Source: Sphingobium sp. AP50
GTDB lineage: Bacteria; Pseudomonadota; Alphaproteobacteria; Sphingomonadales; Sphingomonadaceae
Assembly (NCBI RefSeq): GCF_900109095.1
Contig: NZ_FNYZ01000009.1
Location: 156,152 to 220,151, forward strand
Direction of reading: 5' to 3'
DNA: 64,000 bases
Of the stretch, positions 49,494 through 58,967 are shown piece by piece. The stretch's first letter is position 1; every line of letters begins with the position of its first letter. A program made the translations under genes and the position numbers. The notes under the pieces were generated by a model that ran no database searches, had not been told where the DNA came from, and saw only the letters and a list, made by a program, of their open reading frames with translations.

Positions 49494-51752
49494 TCAGGGG
49501 CGCAGCGACAGCGTCACACCATAGGTGCGCGGCGTGTTGGTGAAGATTTTCCAATAAGTCGTGCCGTTGCCCGGCACCGCCAGAAAGGCGGTGATGTCGT
49601 CTGCATTGACGATCTGATAATTGTTGGTGAGGTTCTTGCCCCAGACGCCGACCGTCCAGCGCCCGTCGGCACTTTCATAGTTCAGCCGCGCGTTGAGCGT
49701 CCGCCCCTTCGTGTCATTATAGAGACTGTCGTAAAGACGCAGCGTATTGGCGTCGTCGGTCGAGATGCGCGCGGAATAGTTGAAATCGGCCTGCGGCGTG
49801 ATCTTGGCACCGTTCGCCATCGCCAGATCATAGCTGGCACCGACCGTGAAGCTGTCCCGCGGCGCGAATTTCGCCGGATTGCCGGAATAATCGAGATTGA
49901 CCAGCGGATCGCGCAAGTCGCTGTAAGTGCCGACAAGATGCGTCCAGTTGCCGGTCAGGCGCAGACCGTCGACCGGCCGGAGCACGGATTCAACCTCGAT
50001 CCCCTTCATCTTCAACGTGCCATTATAGGTATGGGCAATGCCACCCGCGCCGGAGAAATTCTGGAGGTTTTTCGTCTTCTGCTTGAACAGCGCGACGTTG
50101 AAATCGAGCATATTGTCGAACAGTCGCGTCTTCGCGCCGATTTCGTAATTTTGCGCCTTTTCCGGCTCCAGCGGAATCGTCGGGTTGCGATAGGCATTGT
50201 CGACGAAGCCGCCCGACTTGAAGCCCTTTGCCCAGGTGGCATAGAGATTCACATTCTGCATCGGACGATATTTGACCGTCACCCGCGGCGTGAAGGCATT
50301 CCATGTCTTGCCGCCCGACGCGAACACTTCGCCGGGGAAGCCGAATCCGGGAATCGCGCCCGCGTCGGTGGTGGAGAAGGCGTGATAGTCGATCTTCTTC
50401 CGATCCGACGTGTAGCGTCCACCCGCAACCAGCGACAGGCCGTCGGTGACCTCGAACGTCGCCTCACCGAAAGCTGCGAGGCTGCGCACATTGCCTTCCT
50501 GCTCGCGCGTGATGTTGGTCACGCCCGGATTGCGCCGGACAGTCGCGTTGACGGCCGATCCGGGCAGCGGGCTGTAGTAGAAGATGTTCGTGGTCGAGAC
50601 ATCCGCCGACAGGAAATAGGCGCCCACCACATAGGACAGGCGGCCCGGCGCGGAGGCGAAGCGGACTTCCTGCGTGAAACTGCGATTCTTCACGACCTGA
50701 CGACGATCGAAGACGGGAACCTGCGTGGCGACCGGCACATCGTCGTTGATCGCATGGCTATCATTCATCCGATAGCCTGTGATCGACGTCAGCGTGCCGC
50801 CGAACAGATCCAGATCGCCGCGCAGATAGCCCCCGCGCAGCCGCTGTCGATAAGGCGAGCGGGCAAAGTCGTTATTTGTCCACTTGCTGTCGTCATAGTC
50901 GCCAAAGGTGGCGGGAACGACCTGATTGCCGCCGATGCCCAGGCTGATCGCGCCACCATTGCCCTGCGTATAGCTATAGTCCCCCGACAGGACGATCTTG
51001 AGCGTATCGGTCGGCTGGAACAGCAATTTGCCGCGCATCGCGACGCCATCGGTCTTGCCATAGCTGCCCTTCTGGTTGGGCGTATCGATCAACCCGTTCG
51101 ACGTTTCCGTGCTGAATGCCGCGCGAAAGGCCAGCTTGTCGTCCACCAGCACGCCGTTCACCATGCCTTCGGTGCGGACATAGGCGCCATTGCCTGCCGT
51201 TACCTGACCGAACCAGTCTTCCTTCATCTCCGGATTATTGCTGATGACGGCGATCGCACCACCCACGACATTGCGACCGAACAGCGTACCCTGCGGCCCG
51301 CGCAGCACCTCGACCCGTTGCGTGTCGAAGAAATTGGCGTTCAGGTCATTGTTGAAGACATAATAGACGTCGTCCATGAAATAGGCGACCGGCGTATCGA
51401 GCGTGGCCGTGCGGAAGGTCGACACATTGCCGCGGATCGCGACGATCGACAGCGACTTGTCCGCCGTGTTCACGGTGATGCCGGGCATCTGCTGGGTCAG
51501 CGCCGCGGGGCTGAACACCTGCGACTGACGCAGCAGTTCCCCGCCAAAGGCAGCAATCGAAAATGGCACTTCACGCACGGTCGATTCGCGACGCTCCGCC
51601 GTCACGACAATATCTTCGGGCAGCATATTGGCCTGCGGGGCGGCATCCTGCGGCGCGCCCTGATCCGTCTGTGACCAGGCCGGCGCGGCGACCATCATGG
51701 CAATGATGGCCGATGCTGCGACCGAGGATTTGAAGCTGAAAGGCATACCCAT
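49494..51752 (-). CDS. TonB-dependent receptor
   Basis: An outer-membrane receptor of 752 residues without an STN domain. Signal peptide about 1-28 (IIAMMVAAPAWSQ), IVVTAERRES as TonB-box region, plug with VPFSIAAFGGELLR and VLRGPQGTLFGRNVVGGAI, barrel ending YGVTLSLRP. Start at ATG 51752 with AGGGAGAG just upstream; the open frame reaches 51902 but has no better site. Divergent from the phthalate-type Rieske gene, with a GntR-type dyad between them. Confidence 0.93.
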   Translation of the reverse strand: MGMPFSFKSSVAASAIIAMMVAAPAWSQTDQGAPQDAAPQANMLPEDIVVTAERRESTVREVPFSIAAFGGELLRQSQVFSPAALTQQMPGITVNTADKSLSIVAIRGNVSTFRTATLDTPVAYFMDDVYYVFNNDLNANFFDTQRVEVLRGPQGTLFGRNVVGGAIAVISNNPEMKEDWFGQVTAGNGAYVRTEGMVNGVLVDDKLAFRAAFSTETSNGLIDTPNQKGSYGKTDGVAMRGKLLFQPTDTLKIVLSGDYSYTQGNGGAISLGIGGNQVVPATFGDYDDSKWTNNDFARSPYRQRLRGGYLRGDLDLFGGTLTSITGYRMNDSHAINDDVPVATQVPVFDRRQVVKNRSFTQEVRFASAPGRLSYVVGAYFLSADVSTTNIFYYSPLPGSAVNATVRRNPGVTNITREQEGNVRSLAAFGEATFEVTDGLSLVAGGRYTSDRKKIDYHAFSTTDAGAIPGFGFPGEVFASGGKTWNAFTPRVTVKYRPMQNVNLYATWAKGFKSGGFVDNAYRNPTIPLEPEKAQNYEIGAKTRLFDNMLDFNVALFKQKTKNLQNFSGAGGIAHTYNGTLKMKGIEVESVLRPVDGLRLTGNWTHLVGTYSDLRDPLVNLDYSGNPAKFAPRDSFTVGASYDLAMANGAKITPQADFNYSARISTDDANTLRLYDSLYNDTKGRTLNARLNYESADGRWTVGVWGKNLTNNYQIVNADDITAFLAVPGNGTTYWKIFTNTPRTYGVTLSLRP

Positions 51753-51841
51753 ACTCTCCCTTAACGACGCGGCTTGGTGCCGCCTGGGCACCGTGAAGCA
51801 GCAAAAGGAAGAGACGTGCAATAACATCGTCCCGATTATTG

Positions 51842-51856
51842 AATGGTCCGACCACA
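51842..51856. promoter_or_regulatory. GntR/FCD-type operator, TonB receptor/Rieske promoter region
   Basis: AATGGTCCGACCACA matches AATGGTCCGACCATT at 13 of 15 positions. It lies about 90 bp before the receptor start (minus strand) and 118 bp before the oxygenase start (plus strand), suited to control of both. Confidence 0.7.
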
Positions 51857-51973
51857 TTCCGATTGGGGTCACCGCGAGCGACCCTCTAGCTAGGAGGAAC
51901 AAGATTTCATGTGTCGTGACCCAGCAAGATCACGGCCAGGGTACAACAACAAAGACAAGGAAGAGGCTGAGCC

Positions 51974-53287
51974 ATGCAGTCCAGTGATAGCGCCGACATG
52001 ACCCGGGTGGGACCGGGAACGATCATGGGCACGATGATGCGTCAATATTGGCTGCCAGCCTGCCTGTCGTCCGAAGTGACGGCGGATGGCGACCCGGTCC
52101 GCCTGATGATATTGTGCGAAAAGCTGATCGCTTTCCGAGACAGTTCAGGCCGCGTCGGCATCATGGACCATCGCTGCCCGCATCGTTGCGCATCGCTGTT
52201 CATCGGTCGCAACGAGCAGAATGGCATTCGCTGCGTCTATCATGGCTGGAAATTCGATGTGGACGGCAAATGCGTCGACATGCCGTCCGTCCCGGCGCGC
52301 ATGGATTTCAAAGAAAAGGTGCATGCCAAGGCTTACAAGACCTATGAGGCCAATGGCCTGATCTGGGTCTATATGGGCGAAAATCAGGCCAGCCCGCCGC
52401 CGCTGCCCGAAATCGAGGCGACCATGCATCCCGACGCGGAAATCTGGTGCCTGCAACGCGATTGCAACTGGCTTCAGGCGCTGGAGGGCGACATCGACAC
52501 CAGCCATGTCGGCTTCCTCCATGTCGGTTCGCTTGAGGCGGACGATCTGGATGAAGATCATCCGATGCGCCCGACCGTGCTCAACCGCGCACCGGAATAT
52601 GAGGTCGCACAGTCCGACTGGGGCGTGATGTATGGCGGCTATCGCCCGAACGACGATGGCCAGATGAGCTGGCGCGTCGCCCATTATATGTTTCCCTTCT
52701 GGACGCAGACACCCAACAACCGCTTCCACACCCGCGCCATTGCCCGCGCCTGGGTGCCGATGGACGACGAGCATTCCATGCTGTTCGACATCACCTGTGG
52801 CGTCGATGCCGGCAATCCGGCCTACACCTCGACGCTCAAGGACGGGACGCCACTGTTCGCGCCGCTGGAATATGCGCCCAACACGACCGACTGGTATGGC
52901 CGCTGGCGATCGCCCGACAGCCAGGCCAATGACTGGGCCATCGATCGGGAATCGCAGCGCAACGGCACGCAGTTCACCGGCATCCCCAATATCACCATGC
53001 AGGATCAGGCGGTGACGGAGAGCATGGGACCGATCACGGACCATAGTTTCGAAAATCTGGCCCCGACCGACCAGATGATCGCGCGTGTGCGCCGCCGTGT
53101 GCTGCTGGCGGCCCGTGCGCTGGCGAACAAGGGCATCCTGCCGCCGGGCATCGAAGATCCGAGCATCTTCTATCGTGCCCGTGCCGGATCTTTCCTGCAT
53201 GATCCCAATGACACGCTTGCCAACGCCTATGAAGCCGCGTTGGCCAAGGCGGTGCGCTGGCCCGAACAGGTCGAGGCGGCGGAATAG
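51974..53287 (+). CDS. Rieske oxygenase, phthalate dioxygenase type
   Basis: A 437-residue oxygenase component of the phthalate/phenoxybenzoate dioxygenase type. Rieske ligands Cys68-x-His70 and Cys87-xx-His90; the catalytic site reads LEGDIDTSHVGFLH (Glu171, Asp175, His178, His183), the variant seen in the single-subunit oxygenases. These need a PDR-type reductase, which is encoded 146 bp downstream. Divergent from the TonB receptor and probably first gene of the unit that continues through reductase, MFS importer, GMC enzyme and ALDH. Confidence 0.93.
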   Translation: MQSSDSADMTRVGPGTIMGTMMRQYWLPACLSSEVTADGDPVRLMILCEKLIAFRDSSGRVGIMDHRCPHRCASLFIGRNEQNGIRCVYHGWKFDVDGKCVDMPSVPARMDFKEKVHAKAYKTYEANGLIWVYMGENQASPPPLPEIEATMHPDAEIWCLQRDCNWLQALEGDIDTSHVGFLHVGSLEADDLDEDHPMRPTVLNRAPEYEVAQSDWGVMYGGYRPNDDGQMSWRVAHYMFPFWTQTPNNRFHTRAIARAWVPMDDEHSMLFDITCGVDAGNPAYTSTLKDGTPLFAPLEYAPNTTDWYGRWRSPDSQANDWAIDRESQRNGTQFTGIPNITMQDQAVTESMGPITDHSFENLAPTDQMIARVRRRVLLAARALANKGILPPGIEDPSIFYRARAGSFLHDPNDTLANAYEAALAKAVRWPEQVEAAE

Positions 53288-53433
53288 AATGACAATCGGG
53301 GTCGGCGCGATCCATGCGCCGGCCTCCTGAACAAGGATATGAGGGTGACGAAATGCTTTGCGGCTTGTCCGGTCCGTCGATCCATGACGGTCCGGCCCTG
53401 CCAAGACACGCATCGCACCGGATGGAGAGGCAG

Positions 53434-54366
53434 ATGCGCGCAAGATTGAAGAACATCCGTTGGGAAGCGGAAGGGATCAACAGCTATATATTGGAACCCG
53501 TGGACGGCGGCCTGATGCCCGCATTCGAACCGGGTGCCCATGTCGATGTCCAGTTGTCAGCCGGCCTCGCCCGCAGCTACTCGCTGGTCAACGACCCGGC
53601 CATTCGCGGCTATTATGAGATCGCGGTGCATCATGCGATCGACAGCCGGGGCGGATCGCGCCACATTCATGAACAATGGCGCGTCGGCCAGATTCTGGAC
53701 ATTTCGGACCCGAAGAATAATTTCCCGATGGTGGAAGATGCCAGCCACACGGTGATGATCGCGGGCGGCATCGGTATTACCCCGATGCTGCCGATGATCG
53801 CCCGGCTGGAAAAGCTGGGGCGTAGCTGGGAACTCCATTATGTCGCCGCCAGCCCGGATCGTGCGGCCTATGTCGATCGCCTGTCCGACCATGATCGGGT
53901 GGAAATCGCCTATGACGGCATCCCCGGTGGCCGCAGGCTGGACCTCGCCGCCATCTGTGCCGCCGCTCCTGCCGATGCGCATCTGTATTGCTGCGGCCCC
54001 GGCGGCATGCTCGACGCATTCGTCGCCACCAATTGCGACCGTCCCAAGGGCCATGCCCATATCGAATATTTCTCCGCAGAAACGGAAGTCGCCACCGAGG
54101 GCGGCTATACACTGGAACTGGCCAAGAGCGGCAAGACCATCAGTGTCGATGAAGGCGAAACCATGCTGGACGCTCTGCTGAGCGCCGGGGTCGATATCGG
54201 CTTTGCCTGCGCCGAGGGGATTTGCGGCACCTGTGAAGTAAGGGTGCTGGGCGGCGTCCCCGACCATCGCGACCATTTCCTGACCGATGAGGACAAGGCC
54301 GCCAACACATCGATCATGGTCTGCTGTTCGGGTTCCAAAACCGCAACGCTAGTGCTCGACATCTAA
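53434..54366 (+). CDS. Phthalate dioxygenase-type reductase (FMN, NAD and 2Fe-2S)
   Basis: The electron donor for Rieske oxygenases, 310 residues. Flavin-binding RSYS (47-50), NAD-binding GGIGITPM (111-118), CCGPGGML, then a C-terminal plant-type ferredoxin with Cys259, Cys264, Cys267 and Cys297 or 298 (CAEGICGTC). The order flavin-NAD-ferredoxin is that of PDR/VanB. The ATG at 53434 has GGAGAGG just upstream; a longer frame begins at 53314. Encoded with the oxygenase at 51974 and the likely partner of it. Confidence 0.93.
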   Translation: MRARLKNIRWEAEGINSYILEPVDGGLMPAFEPGAHVDVQLSAGLARSYSLVNDPAIRGYYEIAVHHAIDSRGGSRHIHEQWRVGQILDISDPKNNFPMVEDASHTVMIAGGIGITPMLPMIARLEKLGRSWELHYVAASPDRAAYVDRLSDHDRVEIAYDGIPGGRRLDLAAICAAAPADAHLYCCGPGGMLDAFVATNCDRPKGHAHIEYFSAETEVATEGGYTLELAKSGKTISVDEGETMLDALLSAGVDIGFACAEGICGTCEVRVLGGVPDHRDHFLTDEDKAANTSIMVCCSGSKTATLVLDI

Positions 54367-54446
54367 AAATCGAAATTCCGGTTTTCAAATGCCGGACCAG
54401 AAAATGAATAAGCGGTCGAAAACGGCCCAAGTGTAAGGAGAATGTC

Positions 54447-55802
54447 TTGGCGGTTGCCACGATAGACAGCAGCAGCCCGCAATCCATGCTGGACGACCTG
54501 CCGATGTCGGCTTTCCAGCTATGGTCGGTGCTGATGATTGCCGCCACCGTCATCCTCGACGGGCTCGACAACCAGATGCTCGGTCTGGCTGCGCCGTCTT
54601 TGCTCAAGCAATGGGGCATCGGTCGGGAAGCGCTGGGATCGGTGTTTGCGCTGGGGTTTGTCGGCATGGCCGTGGGCACCTTGACGTCGGGCTGGGTCGG
54701 TGACCGGTTCGGGCGACGCGGTGCATTGATCATCGGTGTCGCCATCTTCGGCGTCGCCACGCTGCTGACCGGCTTCACCGATGCTCTGTGGCAGGTGGCG
54801 ATGCTCAAGATGCTGGCAGGCGTCGGACTGGGCGGCGTGCCGGGCACGGCGAGCGCGATGATCGCGGAATTCACCCCGGTTCGCTGGCGCAGCATCGCCG
54901 TGACATTCGGCGTCGTCTGCGTCTCCATCGGCGGGATATTGGGCGGGATCGCCGCCGCCCTGATCCTGCCCGGCCTTGGCTGGCGCTGGCTCTTCTACAT
55001 TGGTGGCACGGTGACGCTGATTTTCGTTACCTGGCTATGGTCGGTGCTGCCGGAATCGCCCCGCTATCTCATGCAACGCCCTGATCGTGCCGACGAACTG
55101 GACCATATATTGCGCCGCATCGGTCATCCCGATCCGGCATCGGTCGCGCATCAGGCGCACGCAACGCGCGAAGCCGCGCATTACGAACCCATGCGTAACC
55201 TGTTCGGGTCGGCGCTGCTGCGCGATACAATGGCGCTGTCGATCGCGATGTTTTCGGGCATGTTCATGATCTACCTGATGTTCAACTGGGCGCCGACGAT
55301 GCTGACCAGCGCGGGGTTCAGCCTTCAGACGGCCAGCCTTGGCCTGACCAGCTTCAACATGGGCGGCACCATCGGCGCTATGATCGCCAGCCTTGCCATC
55401 ATCCGCTTCGGGTCGCGCCCGGTCCTGATCCTGATGGCTGTCGTCGGCGCGAGCGTGTGCGCGACACTGGCCCTGCTGCCGATCGATGGCGGTCGCAATG
55501 AAGCGGCGGTACTCGCCTGCCTCGGTGCGCTCGGCCTCTTCGCCAGCGCTGCCCAATCCGCCATGTTCGCGGTCGGCGCCCATGCCTTTCCCACCGCCTT
55601 GCGCGCGCGGGGCCTTGGGCTGATGGGCGCGGCCGGGCGGGCAGGCGCGATCGTCAGCGCGATAGCCGGCGCCCTATTGATCGGCTGGAGCAATCTGGGC
55701 TTCTTTGGCGCCCTGGCCGCATTGATGCTGGTCAACGCCCTGGGTTTCATCGCCGTGCGGGGCCATATCCCCCGGCTCGGCCGCAAGGACATGCACATAT
55801 GA
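54447..55802 (+). CDS. MFS transporter, aromatic acid:H+ symporter type
   Basis: An inner-membrane 12-helix importer of 451 residues. TM1 region holds DGLDNQMLGLAAPSL, typical of the AAHS group, and the loop after TM2 has GWVGDRFGRRGALI. It should bring an organic acid or a similar anion into the cell. The start is a TTG at 54447 with AAGGAG 6 nt upstream; the ATG at 54442 is out of frame, and Met14 is an alternative. Its stop overlaps the GMC start (ATGA), so import and oxidation are coupled. Confidence 0.9.
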   Translation: MAVATIDSSSPQSMLDDLPMSAFQLWSVLMIAATVILDGLDNQMLGLAAPSLLKQWGIGREALGSVFALGFVGMAVGTLTSGWVGDRFGRRGALIIGVAIFGVATLLTGFTDALWQVAMLKMLAGVGLGGVPGTASAMIAEFTPVRWRSIAVTFGVVCVSIGGILGGIAAALILPGLGWRWLFYIGGTVTLIFVTWLWSVLPESPRYLMQRPDRADELDHILRRIGHPDPASVAHQAHATREAAHYEPMRNLFGSALLRDTMALSIAMFSGMFMIYLMFNWAPTMLTSAGFSLQTASLGLTSFNMGGTIGAMIASLAIIRFGSRPVLILMAVVGASVCATLALLPIDGGRNEAAVLACLGALGLFASAAQSAMFAVGAHAFPTALRARGLGLMGAAGRAGAIVSAIAGALLIGWSNLGFFGALAALMLVNALGFIAVRGHIPRLGRKDMHI

Positions 55803-57427
55803 GCGACGCCTTCGACTATATCGTGATCGGTTCCGGCTCAGCCGGCAGCCTGATGGCCAATCGCCTGTCCGCCGATCCAGCCAATCGCGTCGCCCTGATC
55901 GAAGCCGGACCGTCCGACAGGAAATGGCCGGTCAACATCAAGACCGCCATGCCGGTGGGGAATATCTTCCTGCTGCCCCATGAGAAATATAATTGGAAAC
56001 AGTCGCTGTCCGGCAATGCCGCCGTCCACGACCGCCAGATCAATTTCCCGCGCGGCAAGCTGTTCGGCGGGTGCAGCGCGATCAATGGCGGCGTCTATAT
56101 AAGGGGCCAGAAGGCAGACTATGACGCCTGGGCCGATGCCGGCAATGGCGGCTGGTCCTATGCCGACGTGCTTCCCGCCTTCAAGGCCGTGGAAAATTAT
56201 GCCGGGCCTGACAAAGCATGGCATGGCAAGGGTGGCGAGTTGGACGTCCAGAAACCCAAAAGCTGGAATCCGATCGCAAGCGCCATCGTCGATGCGGCGG
56301 CGCAGGCAGGCCATCATCACAACGAGGATTTTGCGGGCGAACGGCAGGACGGCTTTGGCCGCTATGACCTCAACCAGCGCAACGGCACGCGCCTGTCGAG
56401 CGCGCGCGCTTTCCTGCATCCCGCGCTGGGACGCGCCAACCTGACGGTTCTGGACGAAACCATGGTGCGCCGCATCCTGTTCGATCGCGGCCGGGCCGTC
56501 GGCCTGGAGATCGAGAAGAACGGCGCGCGTCGCACGGTGAGCGCCCGGCGAGAGATCATCCTGTGCGCTGGCGCCACCAATTCGCCGCAACTGCTGATGC
56601 TGTCCGGCATCGGCCCGCAGGACCATCTGAAGGACATGGGGATCGATCTGGTCCACCATCTGCCCGGTGTCGGGCAGCATCTTCAGGACCATCCGACAGT
56701 CCATGTCGCGATGGAAAATCCTTCGGGAGAATCCTACGCCATCTCGGCCAAGGCGTTGCCCCGCATCCTTGCCAGCCCGCTGAAATATCTGGCCAACCGC
56801 ACCGGCATGCTGGCGTCCAACGTCGCCGAATGCGGCGGTTTCCTCTGCACCGACGGGAGCGGTCGGCCTGACATCCAGATCACCTTTCTGGTCGGGCTGA
56901 AGATCGACGCTCGCGCTATTCCCCGCCGCCACGGCTATATGGCGCTGATCCAGTTGCTTCGCCCCAAAAGCGCCGGATCGGTGCGCCTCGCCAGCAACCG
57001 GCCGGAAGACAAGCCGGTGATCGATCCCAATTTCTTCGCCGATCCCTATGACATGAAGACCCTGATCGCCGGCTTCCGCGAAGCCCGGCGCATCTTCGCC
57101 CAGCCTGCGCTCGCCGCCATGACCGGCGCGGAGATCGAACCGGGCGCGCAATATCAAAGCGACGCGGAAATTGACGCTGCCCTGCGCAAGATCGTCAACA
57201 CCGCCTACCACCCGACCGGCACCTGCAAGATGGGACCGGACAACGATCCCATGGCCGTGGTCGACGGGCGCCTGCGCGTCCGCGGTGTGGCCGGCCTGCG
57301 CGTGGTCGATGCCTCGGTCATGCCGGAGATCATCAGCGGCAACACATCCGCGCCCACCATGATGATCGCGGAGCGGGCGGCGCGCTTCATTCTGGAAGAC
57401 GCCCATCAATCGAATATCGCCGCCTGA
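55799..57427 (+). CDS. GMC-family FAD-dependent alcohol/choline dehydrogenase-like oxidoreductase
   Basis: A flavoprotein of 542 residues that oxidises a primary alcohol. FAD motif VIGSGSAGS (about 6-14), GMC signature 1 around GKLFGGCSAINGGVYIRG, signature 2 GATNSPQLLMLSGIGP, and the catalytic His in YHPTGTCKMG (about 470). Relatives include choline, alkan-1-ol and polyethylene glycol dehydrogenases. Coupled to the MFS gene and followed 23 bp later by an aldehyde dehydrogenase that can take its product. Confidence 0.92.
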   Translation: MSDAFDYIVIGSGSAGSLMANRLSADPANRVALIEAGPSDRKWPVNIKTAMPVGNIFLLPHEKYNWKQSLSGNAAVHDRQINFPRGKLFGGCSAINGGVYIRGQKADYDAWADAGNGGWSYADVLPAFKAVENYAGPDKAWHGKGGELDVQKPKSWNPIASAIVDAAAQAGHHHNEDFAGERQDGFGRYDLNQRNGTRLSSARAFLHPALGRANLTVLDETMVRRILFDRGRAVGLEIEKNGARRTVSARREIILCAGATNSPQLLMLSGIGPQDHLKDMGIDLVHHLPGVGQHLQDHPTVHVAMENPSGESYAISAKALPRILASPLKYLANRTGMLASNVAECGGFLCTDGSGRPDIQITFLVGLKIDARAIPRRHGYMALIQLLRPKSAGSVRLASNRPEDKPVIDPNFFADPYDMKTLIAGFREARRIFAQPALAAMTGAEIEPGAQYQSDAEIDAALRKIVNTAYHPTGTCKMGPDNDPMAVVDGRLRVRGVAGLRVVDASVMPEIISGNTSAPTMMIAERAARFILEDAHQSNIAA

Positions 57428-57449
57428 TCGCGGCATCGGAGAGAATGCC

Positions 57450-58937
57450 ATGAACATGATGACCATCCCGCCCCGCCCAGCCCTGCTCGACACACCGCAG
57501 CAAGATATGCTGATCGGCGGCAAGCGTGTGCCCGCCCTGTCCGGCAAGCGTTTCGAGACCCGCAACCCCGCCACGGGTGAATTGCTCGGCACGGTGGCGC
57601 AAGGTGGCGCAGAGGATGTCGATCGTGCGGTAAAGGCTGCCCGTGCTGCCTTTGAAGGCCCCTGGCGCCGGATGAAGCCGGTCGAGCGCCAACGCATCAT
57701 GCTGCGCCTCGCCGATCTGGTCGAAGAGCATTTCGAGGAACTGGCGATGCTCGACACGCTGGACCTTGGCGCGCCCTATAGCCGCACCATCATGGGCAAG
57801 GCACGGGCCGGCGCACTGCTGCGCTATTATGCGGGGCAGGCGATGCTGATCACCGGCGACACCATCGACAATAATGCACCGGGCGATGTCATCTCCCACA
57901 CGCTCAAGGAACCGATCGGCGTCGTTGCCGCGATCAACCCCTGGAACGGTCCCATCGGCATGTCCGTCTGGAAAGCCGGGCCGGTTCTGGCCACCGGCTG
58001 CACCCTTGTCATGAAGCCCGCCGAGCAGACGCCACTGTCGGCCCTGCGCTTTGGTGAATTGTGCCTGGAGGCAGGCGTGCCCGAAGGGGTCATCAACATC
58101 GTCACAGGACTGGGCGATGCCGGGGCAGCCCTGTCCAGCCACCCCGATGTCGACAAGATCGCCTTCACCGGCTCTACCGGCGTCGGCGAGAAAATCCTCC
58201 ATGCCGCCGCACCGACCATGAAGCGCGTCACCGTCGAACTGGGTGGCAAGTCGCCTAACATCGTCTTTGCCGATGCCGATCTGGACAAGGCGGTTCCCGC
58301 CGCCGCCATGGCCGTGTTCGCCAATGCCGGGCAAATCTGTTCGGCCGGCACGCGCCTTTTCGTGCAATCCACGATCCATGACGAATTTATGGAGCGCCTC
58401 GCCGCCTATACCAAAACGATCCGTGTCGGCGATCCGCTCGATCCGGAAACCCAGATCGGCCCGGTCGTCTCTGCCCCGCAGATGGACAAGATTCTGGCCT
58501 TCATCGACAGCGCGCACAAGGAAGGCGCGCAGCCGCTGACCGGCGGCAACCGCATGCGCGGCGCAGGCTATGATGCCGGCTATTTCATCGAACCGACCAT
58601 CTTCACCGGGGTCGCGGACGACATGACCATCGCGCGCGAGGAAATTTTCGGCCCGGTCCTGTCCGCCTTCACCTTCGACACGATCGAAGAGGTATTGGCC
58701 CGCGCCAATGCGACGGAATTCGGCCTGGGCAGCGGCGTGTGGACCCGCGATCTGGCGACGGCGCATCGCATGGCGCGCGGCATTCGCGCAGGATCGGTCT
58801 GGGTCAATTGCTATCAGATGCTTGATCCGGCGGTGCCCTTCGGCGGTTACAAGATGAGCGGCTTTGGCCGGGAATCCGGGCCGCACCATATTGAGGATTA
58901 TCTGGAAACCAAGGCTGTCTGGATGAAGCTCGACTGA
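57450..58937 (+). CDS. NAD(P)-dependent aldehyde dehydrogenase
   Basis: A second ALDH, 495 residues: NPWNGPIGMSVWK, FTGSTGVGEK, VTVELGGKSPN with catalytic Glu, NAGQICSAGTRL with catalytic Cys (about 297), and PFGGYKMSGFGRE. Only moderately similar to the ALDH at 40023, so the two probably serve different aldehydes. It lies 23 bp after the GMC gene in the same unit and should convert its aldehyde to a carboxylic acid. The unit then meets the convergent LysR gene. Confidence 0.93.
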   Translation: MNMMTIPPRPALLDTPQQDMLIGGKRVPALSGKRFETRNPATGELLGTVAQGGAEDVDRAVKAARAAFEGPWRRMKPVERQRIMLRLADLVEEHFEELAMLDTLDLGAPYSRTIMGKARAGALLRYYAGQAMLITGDTIDNNAPGDVISHTLKEPIGVVAAINPWNGPIGMSVWKAGPVLATGCTLVMKPAEQTPLSALRFGELCLEAGVPEGVINIVTGLGDAGAALSSHPDVDKIAFTGSTGVGEKILHAAAPTMKRVTVELGGKSPNIVFADADLDKAVPAAAMAVFANAGQICSAGTRLFVQSTIHDEFMERLAAYTKTIRVGDPLDPETQIGPVVSAPQMDKILAFIDSAHKEGAQPLTGGNRMRGAGYDAGYFIEPTIFTGVADDMTIAREEIFGPVLSAFTFDTIEEVLARANATEFGLGSGVWTRDLATAHRMARGIRAGSVWVNCYQMLDPAVPFGGYKMSGFGRESGPHHIEDYLETKAVWMKLD

Positions 58938-58967
58938 CACCGACTTTCTGATCTGCGCCCCGGTGAG

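Noticed and set aside
54388..54402. AATGCCGGACCAGAA as a regulon operator before the MFS gene
   Set aside because: It is one base too short between half-sites and the right half does not match.
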